A DNA stretch of 64,000 bases from positions 581,679 to 645,678 of the forward strand of contig NW_019773958.1 of the NCBI RefSeq assembly GCF_001039355.2. Direction: 5' to 3'. Below, piece by piece: positions 39,264 to 52,734 of the stretch. The translations under genes and the position numbers were made by a program. How positions within the stretch are numbered: position 1 is the first letter of the stretch; each line of letters begins with the position of its first letter. Below the pieces are notes generated by a model, which saw only the letters and a list, made by a program, of their open reading frames with translations, searched no databases and was not told the origin of the DNA. The DNA comes from Lingula anatina. Its lineage: Eukaryota; Brachiopoda; Lingulata; Lingulida; Lingulidae.

Positions 39264-39410
39264 TTTAAACTCTATATGTGCTGTTCAGCAAAATTTCACG
39301 TGTTCTAGTAAACAGGAAGTTTTAGCTGCCGTAATGCGCATGCGCAAACTGCTACTTCCACGTCGTCTTCGTTGGTATGTTTTGATGAAGAAAATCTTTG
39401 AAAAGTCAGG
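39264..39410. promoter_or_regulatory. Bidirectional DPH6/GOLGA5 promoter with ETS-like and NRF1-like sites
   Basis: The DPH6 start codon (minus, 39261-39263) and a likely 5' UTR exon of GOLGA5 (plus, ending 39409) are within about 150 bases. Between them lie ACAGGAAGT (39312-39320), which fits an ETS-family site, and the palindrome TGCGCATGCGCA (39335-39346), which fits the NRF1 consensus. Both are classic elements of TATA-less housekeeping bidirectional promoters. I see no TATA box. Local GC and CpG content is higher than the flanks. Confidence 0.7.
39350..39409 (+). other. GOLGA5: Probable 5' UTR exon of GOLGA5 (start approximate)
   Basis: A strong donor (CAG followed by GTAAAT at 39410) lies just downstream of the shared promoter. 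The coding exon's leader begins after a good acceptor (TTTTTCCCCAG ending at 40395), 33 bases before the ATG at 40429. The transcription start is unknown, so the left boundary is a guess. Confidence 0.5.
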
Positions 39411-40428
39411 TAAATGAAAACTTAAGTCTTTGTGTTTGAAGGTGTATGAAATATTATATTAAGTAATATCTGTATATGCTGTGTTCATCCCCTAAATTAT
39501 TTCAAAGTGATAGCATGTGCAAGATATAATGCTTACTCCTACGAAAAAATTTGTCATTTGATTTTGGTTGCACTTTTGGAAGTTGGAATATCTGACCCAA
39601 TAGATGTCTCTGCTGTGAATTCACGGATTTGATTACTTGTAAGTTGTGTTAGATGATTGACAATGTATTATAGCAGTATGTGTCTCATTCAAGTGGTGTT
39701 TATAAGAAAACTGCTTAAGGGCATTGCATTCACTGCACCTTTTAAAGTTATTAAAGTTATACCAGTAGGCCTAATTTCAGTGCAACAAAAACCAAAGATA
39801 AAAATTCGAATTCCAGTCAGTTTCATTTGAAAGATTTTAGTAATTTACTTTTTGTTAATATAAAAGCTCATTAAAGTATTGCAACTTCTACTTTTTCTGT
39901 AGGTTATTATTTGAAAAAAGAAACATTTACTTTTATTTTGTGTTAATTTTTTTTTACTTGCCATTGAGTTACATGTCAAGCAAGCACGGATTCCATGCAG
40001 TAATGCAATAAAACCCATCTCCTACTTTATAATACAACAAAAACAAAGTTGACATTCCAAGTTATAAACCAAATTAATCCCTTGTTCAGTCCAGAAAATA
40101 GCTTTTAAACTGCACGTACCTTCTTCAAATTTCTGGTTGGAAATTGACCTATTTATCTACATTTCGCAGAATTTATGTCTCCAATTCGTTAAATTCTGCG
40201 AAATGACATATTTAGTATTGAAAAACGTCTGAAGGTTAATGTCATTAGATTGGCTCTCTGTGGTGAACACAATTGAGTCACAGAGTTTTATGCATTTATA
40301 CATTTGATTCATAATTGATTAAAATCAAGTTACCTCAACTTGACTAACTGTGCATCATATTTATTATTCATGATACTGTCTGCATTTTTCCCCAGACTTT
40401 GTGTGGCACCTCATATTAACATACAACC

Positions 40429-43400
40429 ATGTCATGGTTGAGTGGACTAGCCAGTAAGGCTGAAGACTTGTTGAATAAGGTCGACCAAAGTGCTGCCGGT
40501 GCTCTGAAAAACGGAAATGATTTTGATGGACAGACATTGCCCTATCACGTGGCTCCCCATGGAAAATCGTCTGCAACCTTTTCATCACAGTATATTCCCC
40601 CCACAGAAGCTGCTTTGACAAATGGAACACACAGACAGGCGGGAGTACCAGGGAATGCAGGGACTTCTTATGGGGTAACTGCACCATTACGGAGCAATCC
40701 TCCTGCCACTACAACTACAACAGTAGGACTGACCAAATCTGGATCTTCTTCCAGGCTTAAGAAAAACAAAGATGATGAATTGTTTGAGTTTTTGAATAGC
40801 AACGAGCCTGTTACAGACAGTAAGAACACTAATAAAGGGACCATGAAACCCCCACCAACACATTCCAGACAGTCTAGTATTTCATCTACTACTTCTAATA
40901 AAAGTTCCAGAAGTAATACAGCAGCTAGTGGATCTGTGGTTATTAGCATGGAAAAGACAGGTAATTTTCAAAAAGCAACAACTCCAGCTCTCGATTGGGA
41001 TTGTCTGATCTAATATTTTTTGAAAGTTTTTAATATAATAATTTTTATGACAATTTTTAAATTTTGTTAACATTTAAATAGTAAAATATTTATGCTTTAA
41101 ATTTTTAGTTTAATATGCAAGTTGTATGGTCCATATACATCGAAATTTCAGCAAAGTGATTGACCCCTTACAGTATGATCTTTTAATTGATCTTATTTTT
41201 TAATCCAGAGCTCAACATAGCACACACACCCCCACCCCCAGTGAAAGATATATTTTGATATTAAAGCAGATATGATTTGCTAAAAAGAATTCAGATGAAA
41301 TGGAGAGAAATACAGTGCCTTACCAGAAATGCTATCTGGACTTTTTTTTTTCATAAATATGCTTGACATAGTATCACTCCTTGAGGACATTGGGAGGACA
41401 TAGTGCATAGATTACCTTTTTACCTTTTTTAAATATGTTAACAAGTATTTAGTGTTTTAAAGTCAAAGTCTTTACTAGTACTAATATCTGAAAGGTTTAA
41501 ATAATCATGACCAAAAACAATTTTTGGAATAAAAAATCCTCCCTTTGACCTCTGATAAAAATAAAACGTGTTTGATGAACGTGTAATAACAAATGCCTCA
41601 AAGTTGTCTAACATTTCCCAGCGCTTGGTGATTTTAAATATTAATTTTATTGAAATTTGTATTGAGACATGCAGCATTTAATCTTGATAAAAGTCATGTA
41701 TGTCAAAAATATCAATGCTCTTGCATGAACTTATGCATTTTAGACTATTTTATTGTATGCTTTCCATCTGAAAGAGGTGTTAATCTCAATATTTTTACAA
41801 TTTATCATACTTCAGTGCATTAATGTTCACAACTGGCTTTGCAGTATATTGAATAATAACTTAAATTTTCAGATTAAATACAGCTTTTTGTACTTGACCT
41901 GTAACTTAGTCAATAATTATTGTGTCCTCTTAAATTATTTATGACTATTTATTTAAAGATTGACCATTTAAAGACCAAAACAAAAGAAAGGTTTTTATCA
42001 ATTTTTCATTGATAAATTTTATAGGAACACCAATTTGATAAAATCAAAAACAATTGAAATATTGAATGAGATAACACAACAAAGTGACAGTCAACATCAG
42101 CATTGTTTAAACAATATATATGGTGATATAATGAATGCAAATAAATCCAGAATGCCACGTTTTTCAAGAATAATAACAGATTAGCAAATGCAGGCACTGT
42201 TAAATATTTCATTAAGTTCAACTATAGCAAGTGTATTGCATCTGTGGCTTGTCAGAGGATATCTTGCGTTCACAGGCATAGACTGAAGCAATTGAAATGG
42301 GTAAAAGGGAGTTCATAAACAACATGGTATCTATGAAAGCCCTGTTTGATCACTTGCTAGGTGAGATCATATTTAGAGTCTCATAATTTAGTAAAGTAAG
42401 ACAACAAGTGATCAGAGTTAGTAGAGAAAACATTTCAGGCATCATAAATGAATCTGTATTGTGTATACTGTGATATTTGTTTGTTCTGACGTGGAATATT
42501 TTCAGGATCAATGTGATGAGAATTAGAATATTAAAGAGCCCATGTAGTCAAAGATGTGTAGTTTCTGTATCAAAAGTAAATTCTTGTTCTAAAGAGTGTT
42601 CTGACTTGGGTTTTATTTCTTCTTCAGGAGCAGCTGACTCAGACAGGGAAAGTGTAGACAACTCCATGGGTGAAAACCATGACGAGGCAGCAAGCAACCA
42701 TGCGGAGTCTAGTAGTGGTTACCATAGCAACCAGGAGGATGGCCAATCACAGCAGATGTCTTCACTGGAGTTGGAAAACAAGTTGTTAAAGAACGAAGTG
42801 GCTTCTCTTAACCATGAAGTTGCATCTGTGATACAGAGAGCCAAAGCAGCTCAGTCTGGTCAGTACAGGGCTTTGTGTAATGTCGTTAGTCTGTGGAATA
42901 TATATCAGCCCCGCCCATGTGTTTTGGAATAACGAGAACATTGCACTTGTAATAAAGTTGAGAAGTAGCGAGCAATTTTTCACTCTTTTTTACATTAATA
43001 AAATATGGAAAGCTGTGATATTTGTATGGATTATTGATGCATTGATTTACAGGTTTTGAAAATGCAAGTAAATTATATCTTTGAGATGAGTAGATAATTA
43101 TAGTAGTACTCATCTTAAAGGCACTCTTCAAGGTGTCAGATAAGGGCTTATTATGTTTTCAGCAATGCAAAATAAGTTACTCAGTAACAGTATGGCATCA
43201 TGTATAGTGAATCTGATAAAATATACTGCACGGAGCATGATCTATCCATTGAAAGCCCAGTATAAAAATCACATCTTTAGTTTTTTCCATTAGTATGGGG
43301 TACCACTATGATTTGTGACAAATTGTATTTTTGCTATACTGTAACTGGAGATTATAAAAACCATCTGCTATTTAATATTATTATTTATCAGTTAGTTAAA

Positions 43401-46400
43401 GCCCATTAAACCTTGTTTATATTGTTTTGCAGCAAGAAGGCCTGACCACAACACCTGCCACACTTTTCTTATGCTTCTATCTTGTTCCAGATATTGGAAA
43501 TGAAAATCATATTTTCATATGAATAATGATGAAAACCATTTTTGTCATATAAGTAATGATGCTTTTACAGTCTGCACTATAGGTCACTACCCTGTGGCAG
43601 TTTCCCACCTAAGGAGGCACAGAGCCTGTGAAAAAAATTAAGTTTTATATAACACTAGCCAACTTTAATACCCTGATTATAATAGCCTTATAGATATTTG
43701 GCTCATGTCGTTTTTAATTGTTTCTAGAACTGGACAGTGTCAGAAGACAGCTGGATCAGAACAATGCAAACATGTCACAAAGTGATCAGTTAATAAGAGA
43801 GCTGAGGTCTAGGGAGAGTGATCTACAGGAAGCATTGGCAGCAAAAGATTCTCAGCTTGGGGTGCTACGGGTGAGATATGAAGAGGCAGAAAAGGGACTA
43901 GAAAGCAAAAAGAAATTGCTGGGAGAGTTGAATTCAGAGAAAAACAGGTACCATATTTGCTACATTGTTTAGTTGAAGGAGGACCTTTTTTATTTTTATA
44001 CTTATGTCAATGATGGGATTTGGCATTTCCTTACTAATGGTTATAATGTTAAGAAAGGTTGATGTAATATTTTTTTAGAAGTTTAATTAAAAGCCATTTT
44101 CTTTTAATACAAGTGTTATCAAAGCTGAATTGTTTTAATAATTGACTTTTATAACTGTAAGGTCATATTTCAAAGTTTCAATGATTTTAACGTTTTTCCA
44201 GGATTCTTCAAGACCAGAGCAGTATGAGTGGTGTGCAGAGCCAAGCTTTGGAATCTCTAAAAGAAAAACTAGCAGAAGCTGAGGCAGCACTAAGAAGAGA
44301 ACAGGATGCATATAAAAATGCACAGGTTTGTAGAACCAGAATGTGCTTAAGCAATTAAAATTCACCTTTGTCAAAGGTAGTAGAAGAAAATAAACATATT
44401 TAATAATTTTAAATCTTATTTTAATAAAAATATATCAAAATATTTATTTATGGGCAGATTTGTAATTTAGACAAAAATAGTTGTAAAAAAATAGTTGGAG
44501 TTGTAAATGAACAACATCAAATTAAAATGTGTTTTATCTGTGTATAGCAAGAGGCAATGCAAAGACAAAGCAAATTAGAAGCCGAACAGCAAAGTCTGGC
44601 AGCACAGCTGAGAGATACACAAAAGAAGTTATCAGAGGAGAAAGGTAAGTTTTCTTTATAAAAATGAATTTTTGTATCTCTGGATGTATATGCATAATGT
44701 GTGTTTGATATTACAGTTGCCATTAAAAAATTGAGTAAGGCAATCAGTTGCTGTCAAATGTCTCAGCTGTTTTCCATCATCTGTCAGTAAGATAAAGATC
44801 CTTATTTTTCAGCTCGAGCTAATGAGATGTCCAACCAAATGAAATCGGCCAAGACAAACCTGGATGCCAGCAAACAGGAATTGGCAGATTACAAGGATAA
44901 AGCAACAAGAATACTGCAGGTATCATTTTTTTTCATTTTCTCAGTAAATATTTTATGAAACATTGGAATTATGTACCTATTTCATGTGACTTCTCTTCAG
45001 TTTTAACTATGGCCTGCACTCATTACTTTTATCTTGGAATTTTTCTTATCAGTTTCAACTATAACCTGCTCTCATCACTTTTATATGAGAAGTTTTCTTT
45101 TTAGTTTTACTTTAACTTGTTCTCTTCAGTGTTATACTAGAACTGTTCACATCAGTTTTCACTTAGTCCCAGTTCCCTTCAGTTTGTCCTAGAACTGTTC
45201 ATGTCAGTTTTCACTAAGTAGTCCAGTTCCCTTCAGTTTTAACTGAGGTGCATTTACATCAGGTTTTAACTTGTACTTCTTCATCGTCCAGAAATGGCAA
45301 CTAGACAAGCAACTTGAAGCAAGTGAATTTAACTGTTGTTGTAAGCTAAATGAATTGTTTTAATATTCTAATGGATGACATTAAATCATAGAAAGACCAA
45401 CAAGATTTATTAAAATTAACCTTTTGGATATTCTACCTGAAGTAAGTGGGTGTGAATAAAATATCTAGACTAATTGAATACATGATGTGCTTTGGAGCCT
45501 ATTGATTTTTAGAAGAATGTTATGATACCACAATTATATTATTTAATGGTGGTAGAAAACCGCTGGTATGTATTTCAAGCTTTTATTCTGTATAGATCCA
45601 GTACTCATTTTTGCTGCTGGCTTTCATCTCAGATAATTTATAAACTCGCCAAGAAGAAATGCAAGTTATGTTATGTCTATGGTTGTAATATACTTTAACA
45701 TATCATAGTGCTGCCTAAAGGGTAGCATATTGTTCAGTAATGTTTGTGCCCTCCCCTGCAGCTCGCTGCAATACAGACAGGTACACTCCTCTTCATGGAC
45801 TGTATGAGACCTCAAATGGGGACCCAAGGCATTCTTCTCCATTCCTCCACCATTGCAGCTCTTAACTCTATGACAGTGGTAAGCTGTGGCTGGCAGTTAT
45901 TTTTAAGTTGTCTGCCCAGTTCATTCCAGGCATGGCTACAGAAGAGTCTGCTTCTGCTCCTGCTGCAGGTGTGCCTTTGTTATCCTGGCAGTATGGGAAC
46001 TGGCATTGTACTTCTGGCTTAGCTGTTTTAAGGACTTCATCTCTCTTTTGCTGGCTGTCAGATATCCACCAATCATCATAAGTTCTGTCTGGAAATCACC
46101 ACTTATGCCCGCCTAAACCATGGCACTGTGCTAATGGCATAACCCCTGTCCAGATCAGACAGCTGTGGCATGTCTGCATGGAATTCAGTTTCCTAAATCT
46201 GGTTCCAGTGTCCACTTGCATTGATTGTGGACATTTGATGTCTGCAAGACTTTTAATAATAATAATAATAAAACACTTCTTTAAAACCGCGCTACACATG
46301 CGTCTCAGCGCTGTTTACATAAAAAATAAAAACTCCACAGATAAATTAAAGCCAGTATAAACTAAAACAGAAAACTTAAAAATTTTAAAAACTAAGAAGA

Positions 46401-49400
46401 TGCTATAAATAAACTTTTGTCCCAATTTGTGTTCAGATGAGATGTCTGAAAATCTAAAGCTAGCCATTTTCTGGAATCATTCAGGATTAGATTAAATCAG
46501 ATTAAAAAGGATAAGGTATCGATTGATTGTTGAAATGATTTTGATATGTTATCCCTTAAAACCACAGCGTTAACATTTAACATGTTGAAAGTTGAGGAGT
46601 AATCAGCAGCAGACAATTATTTATGGGCCCCCATTTTCCAATCTGAAGACTTGTACCTATCCTCAAGAATTTTACATGCTTTTTTCTCCAATCTGACTAC
46701 TAGCTTACAACCATAACAATACCTTTTGGTTCCCTCTAATAGATTAAATATCAACTACCAACCATCATTTTGCACTCTTGAACAGAGAATAAATATACCG
46801 AAAAATCTCTTTTCTGTTCTTTTGTGGTTTAGAGTCTGACTTCTTACAACATTTGAAAACTTGATGCTTTTTTTCCAGTCAAAAGACCGACTTATAGCCA
46901 CCCTAAAGGAAGGCTCTGGCATGGCTGATGCTGATGCAGTATCTAGTGTAGAGACTGAGGAACTTAAGCAAGAGAGAGACATTTTGAAGGAGGAGCTGCA
47001 GCAATCAAAAATGACAGTAGACAACTTAAGAGCAGAATTACAGGTAATGCATACAATTTAATTATTGTAATAGAACAGATCAGATCCCTGGAGGGTGTTC
47101 ACATATAAATGTCTACATATTTTATAGTCTTTGATTCACAATCTGGAAACATATCTCCAGAATGAGAGTGACAATACCAGGGATCAGATCAGGTCTCTGG
47201 AGGATGTTCACTTATAATTGTCAATATGTTTAATTATATTTGATTCAGGATCTGGAGACACAGCTTCAGAATGAGAGTGACACGGCCCAGGAGCAGATCA
47301 GATCTCTGGAGGAACAGCTTCGGGAGGAGACCAGGAGGAGGGAGGATGCAGAGCAGGAGATTTTAAAACAAAAACAGGTGACCAGGAGTTAGATTTGTAC
47401 CTAGAGTGAAAAATGAAGTTACATGGGCTCCATGGGGAATAGTCAAAAGATTGAAACATTAATTGAAATTATTTCTAAAGAGTAACAGCTGAGTGTCTTT
47501 TGATAATGCTGTGAAATCACCATATTTTCAGATTTATACAAATAAACCAATGTAAGATGAAAATGTTGGAAGTGAATGTAAAACAAAACAACAATTTGTC
47601 TGTTGGGTGAATAAATATTTCAACAAAAATTTTTTGGGGGTGACTGTCATATATGAGGTATTGTGACATATGAAAGGCTTAATTTTTTTTTTTTTTTTTT
47701 AATCAAGGAGCTCCAGTACACCCATGAAGAGTTATATAAACAGAAGACTAGCCTACAAAGTAGGCTACAAGACAGAGAGGCAGATATTGAGAAATTACGC
47801 AACCAGGTAGTGTTATTTTAACAAATATTATGAAATTACTGTTAGCAGTCATAAACAATGATTTTTGTAGGAACAAAAACTGGGCATTGGCCTCAGCAAT
47901 TGACCAAACCTCAGCAGATATTTCTTAGCATTACTAGTGCCAAATATGCAATGGAAAATTATTTTGTCACAACGTTAAGTTATCATCTTTTAGCTATTCA
48001 ATATCATAGCTATTTTGTCATGTGCTTTATATAACAGCATCAGGGGTATCACTTGTTCACTTTTTCTTCTTTTTTGTTCAAACCAAAATATTCTATAAAA
48101 TTGTGTGGTATAGAGAAAATTTTGCTTGAATGTCCTCTTAACAGTTGACAACATAGTTCTCTATTGAGATACAAGTGCTGCCCTCTATCTGTTGTCAGGT
48201 ACTCTAATCCAAATATTTTCTAATGGTTATTGTGCTTGGTGGAAGAGATATTTTACCTATAATTCTTTTCTCTTTTTCTGTAGCTGACAACCAAAAGCCT
48301 TAGTTCTACTAGTGAGAGTGAGCTAGAAGGCCGTCTCCATGCTCTGACAGAGAGTCTGATACAGAAACAGACCATGATTGAAGCTCTCAGTACCGAGAAA
48401 AACTCCCTAGTGTTGCAACTTGAAAGGATGGAGGTTAGGAATACTTTCTTGACCAGTCTTAAAGTTTTTTGGTTGATTTATTTTTATCTATTTGAAATGA
48501 AATACATGCATGTTGCATCCTTTAAAAAAATGAATTGTTTTAATAATTTAATTGTGACATTTGACATTAATCATCGTGAAATCCTCGTTCAAAGTTTTTA
48601 ATTATCTTTTGACAGGGTCAGTATAAAGAGGCTCAGTCAGCTGCCATCAGAGCCATGAGCACACATGTGGCAGTACATGATGACGATGAGAGTAGGTTGC
48701 ATTCACATCATTGTCATTATTAATGAAAAATTATGGCGCCATAGAATTAAACCATCCTTTTCTTCAATGCAGGTAGCATGTTTAATCATCCTGAAAATTA
48801 TTGCATCTGACACTTATTCAAATTGATTTTTTATTAACAAGAATGAAGGTAGAGCCCTTTATTGTCATTGTTATTACTTTCAGTGGTAAAATAATGAATG
48901 TAATTGTGATGTTCTCTATAAAAAATTTCAATTTTACTTTTTTTTGTCTAAAATATTTACATCTATATCCTCATGATTTTGAAATACGTTGGTAGGGAGT
49001 CAGAAGATATATTTGAAAAGAAAGAATAACCTGAATAACGTAATTATGGTATTGTTATCCAATATGCTTATGCAGGCAGACAGAGAATCCCTTCCTTCAT
49101 GAGAGAGAGCCCTGCAGACAATAATGTGGCGAGAAATGTCAAGAAGGCATACAACAGCATTGACAAGTTTAGGTAACATGGCTCATACTCTTTGTGAAAT
49201 ATTTCTGTTAGTTTACTATAGCTAAATAAGTGCAAAATTTTTCATTTGTCATTCCTCAAAAGAGTTAACACTTGATTCGTGATTGTGACACACACATTGC
49301 ACTCTATTTGCATTTTCTTGGAGGTCATCTATTTGGTTCCCTGGTAAGATTTTGAAAAAAAGGCCAGAAATGAGTCAAGGTGCAAATTAATTACCACTTT

Positions 49401-50638
49401 TACCAATTTATATCAGTAAAATGCAGCATTGCACAGGCTTTGTTTGCTTCTATCTTCTCTATCCATCCTGTCACGCTTGTGCCATTACCTCCACCTGTCC
49501 TGTCACACGTTATATAATAACACTTCTGCCCACTGCAGCACAATCAATTACAGCGTGACCTGCATTTGGTATGCCACTTATCATTGACTTTGGCATCTAT
49601 CAGATACATTCCTATGGATGCTATGTTACCATGGCAATATAGGGGTAATTTTCTGTGAAATGTGAGTACCTTTCTTTTGGTAGGTATGTCAAATAATACA
49701 CTGCCACCCTCTTGTAATATATGCCTTGAGCACCTTTTGCCAACGCTCAATGTGTTCTGGCCTTTATTTATTATGTGACAGTAACTTGACTCTATAAATA
49801 TAATTTGATTAATGATTAATTTATAATATTAATAATGAAAATTGACTTGCCTTGATGGAGATCTGCGCTCTATAAGTGCTTTTTTTTAGCTTTCTCTGCT
49901 TTCTATTCTAGTACCAACTAATATGAAAGAAATCATCAGTAATTGAAAATAGTTGTGCAAATTATACACAATTATACACATCACTGATGTGACTCTTTCA
50001 AATGTTCACTTTTTTTGTGGATTGACCCTTAGCGAAAGCAAATATCTGTCAACCTGACCCCTGGGGTAAAGAGCTTGGGGAGAAGTGACTGGTAGTATTT
50101 GTTCCCATATGCACCCCCTTTACCTGGGGGAACAGTATTACTGCTTAATAATTGAATAATTAGGAATACATTTTATTTATTTATTTTTGTCTTTTTTAGT
50201 CTAAGGTCTCAATAATAATACTTAAACAGATTAATGTCTTAAATGAGTTTTTCAGAATGTACAAGTTGAAAAAAGGTAAATTTATGCTGACAAATGTATC
50301 TTTGGTTTCAGTGTCAGACTAGGAGTGTTCTTAAGGAGATATCCAATAGCAAGAGTTTTTGTGATTGTTTATATGGTAAGTTTTCTTTTCTTGAAATATT
50401 TTTGACTGAAAACAGAAGGCAAGATGAATTGTTTTATTAAGATGAACAATTAAAATGTTCCCAAAGAAAAAAAGCCAAGAGCTCATGCATAGTATTTTAC
50501 AGTGAGCATTTTCCTATTTTTCAGTTAATTCTTCACTTCTGGGTAATGGTAGTGTTGTTAACATACCAGCCAGAGATGCATGGAGATGGTTTCACACACA
50601 ACAACCTCCCAGAACCTCCAGGAAAATTACCAGGATAG
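40429..50638 (+). CDS. GOLGA5: Golgin-84 (golgin subfamily A member 5)
   Basis: Golgi tail-anchored coiled-coil tether that binds Rab1 and supports Golgi ribbon structure and intra-Golgi transport. Fourteen coding exons: 40429-40960, 42628-42858, 43728-43947, 44202-44325, 44548-44644, 44813-44919, 46879-47043, 47249-47377, 47708-47806, 48284-48433, 48616-48691, 49076-49172, 50312-50375 and 50525-50638. They sum to 2,205 bases, giving 734 residues (human 731). The start MSWLSGLASKAEDLLNKVDQ is the conserved N-terminus. A low-complexity Ser/Thr/Asn region follows, then a long coiled coil from about residue 215 (LELENKLLKNEVASLNHEV, AAKDSQLGVLRVR, KATRILQSKDRLIATLKEGS, EKLRNQLTTKSL, ESLIQKQTMIEALSTEKNSL). 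The C-terminus has RLGVFLRRYPIARVFVIVYM followed by a hydrophobic anchor (ILHFWVMVVLLTYQPEMHGD). Every junction is in phase. Confidence 0.97.
44992..45275. repeat. Degenerate minisatellite in GOLGA5 intron 6
   Basis: About eight imperfect units of roughly 30-40 bases, each built around CTTCAGTTTTAACT or ATCAGTTTTCACT followed by an AACTGTTC or CCTGCTCTC-like segment. Divergence between units is high. It is intronic and shows no coding. Confidence 0.75.
45740..46330. mobile_element. Possible transposon relic in GOLGA5 intron 6
   Basis: A less AT-rich block ends in an ATA-repeat tail (46254-46270) followed by a segment (AACCGCGCTACACATGCG, CAGCGCTG) that looks like the border of a dispersed element. 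The 92-residue open frame at 45744-46022 has no recognisable domain. The composition change and tail suggest an inserted retroelement or DNA-transposon fragment. No terminal repeats were found, so this is a weak call. Confidence 0.3.
47078..47217 (+). pseudogene. Decayed duplicate of GOLGA5 exon 8 within intron 7
   Basis: Intron 7 carries a diverged copy of the start of exon 8. TTTGATTCACAATCTGGAAA near 47130 corresponds to TTTGATTCAGGATCTGGAGA at the real exon start, and AGAATGAGAGTGACAATACC corresponds to AGAATGAGAGTGACACGGCC. The acceptor AG has become AC and the copy reaches an in-frame TAA at 47215-47217, so it cannot be used as an exon. An earlier partial unit starts near 47078. The pattern is a tandem array of about 105-110 bases of which only the last unit stays functional. 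Confidence 0.75.
47680..47700. repeat. Poly(T) tract forming the polypyrimidine tract of GOLGA5 exon 9
   Basis: A run of T directly upstream of the acceptor ending at 47707. Confidence 0.85.
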
Positions 50639-51367
50639 ACGAAGGATTTACAACCACAGTCACTCCAATTACCTTGAAATTCTAGGAAATTTACATTAAA
50701 AAAATCACTTCATTCTCCCTGATCATCCACAAAAATTATCAGGATAAATGGAGTAACAAAATACAGATACACACACATATAAAAATTATTCCAGTCCCTG
50801 CTAAGTGACAAGTTTAGTAATCCCTGAAGACGGACTTAGGCTAGGCAAAATTGATAAGTTGGTTAATGAGCATGAAAGACCCTAATTGTGAGGATTTTTT
50901 TTCACTTTTTTCACTGGAAAAATGCATTTTGTATTGGTTTAAACAGGGAAAATGTACAATTGAATTCAGGAATACTGTAATGTTGTTATGCTCAAAAATT
51001 GCCCACTTTGTGGATTTGTCATTTTCTACCCATAAAATAAAATTGAAGAAAAGTTAACTGACCCTGAAGTTTGTTTACTGCGCTCATTTAATGTTGTGTT
51101 AAAAATATTGACCAGGTTCACAGAGATTTGCCACTTGTTAAGCAGTTCATCAATTTTCTCTGGCTTAAGTATTGAGTTTGAGACTGGAATGGAGATAAGT
51201 AGAAGAGAGTGGCGTTTTTATTGTGCCCTGTTAGCTGCATGGCCAATTCAAAGACATTTGTGTGATTTGTGAAGAATGGAATTATGTAGTGAAAATTTAA
51301 GAACCCAGTGCAATAAAGAATTATTATAGATCATTTAGTGTAATTTTGGCCTTGAAACATTATTGGT

Positions 51368-51369
<2 letters not shown>

Positions 51370-51401
<32 letters not shown>
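51370..51401. repeat. Poly(T) tract
   Basis: About 32 T in copy A. Copy B has only about 9 T at the matching site near 61284 and also lacks adjacent bases, so this is a length polymorphism between the copies. Confidence 0.9.
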
Positions 51402-51402
<1 letters not shown>

Positions 51403-51825
51403 TTCAAAAGGCATTCTCTGTTCTTTATAAAGAATTGTTGATGAAACAAATGATGTAGTTTTGCTCTGTGACAATACTGTCAAAAAAATGTCATCTAAAA
51501 ATTTGTTTCACCCATGAAAATATACTTTGTAAAGGTAAAATTACAATGCCTTTTAAAGCAGGTGTCTGGGATTACTCCATTATTATTCACACCAAGCAGC
51601 TAAAATTTGAGAATTTGAGATTTGTGAAAAAAAAAAATACATTCATGGTTTTCAGACAAATTAAATTATTTTCAATATTTACTAAAAATTATTTTATAGG
51701 TAACCACTATGTTAATGAATAAAACTGGAATAGATAAGCCAAGAGAGGTAAATTGCTTATAATGTTCTTTCACCATAATATAAGATTTTGTAAATAAGCT
51801 TTAGTATGTAATTTATGGGCGCATT

Positions 51826-52014
51826 CAGAACAAGCTGATCTGCTGACTAACAGGTCAAATGTGGCCGACCCACTTGAAAGCTTGCTGCATAATCCCCTAG
51901 TAGACACTGAATAGTTTCCCTGTGGGGATAGCATGGTAAGCTTTCAAGTAGGCCGGCCATATTTGATCTGCAGATCTGTTAGTCTGCCAATCAACTTTGG
52001 TTGTGAATGTGGCT
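51826..52014. mobile_element. Small inverted-repeat (MITE-like) element, about 190 bp
   Basis: The left arm (GCATTCAGAACAAGCTGATC…GGCCGACCCACTTGAAAGCTT) is matched by an imperfect reverse complement on the right (AAGCTTTCAAGTAGGCCGGC…TTTGGTTGTGAATGTGGC). The arms nearly meet, as in a fold-back element. The copy at about 61694-62443 has the same element with the 546-bp insertion inside its right arm, so elements are nested there. Confidence 0.6.
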
Positions 52015-52734
52015 TAAGAAACCATATGTAAATGCAAAGACTGATATTTAATGGAATGGACAGGGGGGTTCAATAGTATCAATATTGATGTGTCTATAAG
52101 ATACAAGGGCATGAAGAGTATGCCATAATTGACAAGACTTGTATCCCACTGACTTTGTCTTTTATTTCTAAATTGTACAGATCTACATGCCACGACTGAA
52201 AAAAAAATCCCTATGCATTATGTTTTATGTACTTAAATAAAAAGTAACCACCGTGACCATTCCTGACCACATATATGATAACAGTGTTTTATCAAATATT
52301 TAAATTATTTGATGTAAAAAAACCCAGTCAGTGAATCCATTTAAAATTAGCTCAGTTACAGATACATTGCACTACAAATGTCATCTTTGTTCAGAAAGAG
52401 AAAGATCAATTGATAATAATAAACTATACAGAATTTATGTAAAACAGAAATATTTTATTGTATTGTTATATATATATATGTACCCAGTGGTTGGTGTGTG
52501 TTTACACACAGGTTATGTTGCTTGTTCACAGTTAATAACTGTCGAATTAATTGTAAATATTTTCTTATAGTATATTTGGGAATAAAGAAAATGTGGACTT
52601 CTCTTTTTTCTTTGTCACATCATCTAAGTCAGGAAGGGGTGTTGTTAATTTTAGAACAATATTATTGTTCCTATTTACTTTAAATGTAAAATGCTCCTAC
52701 TAGTCTCTTTGTGTGTGTAGTAATGTTCATTATA

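Noticed and set aside
40668-40949. 93-residue minus-strand frame opposite GOLGA5 exon 1
   Set aside because: It is a shadow of the Ser/Thr-rich golgin reading frame and has no independent support.
45744-46022. 92-residue open frame in GOLGA5 intron 6
   Set aside because: No domain and no splice continuity with GOLGA5, whose exons 6 and 7 join perfectly without it. It is more likely part of a transposon relic.
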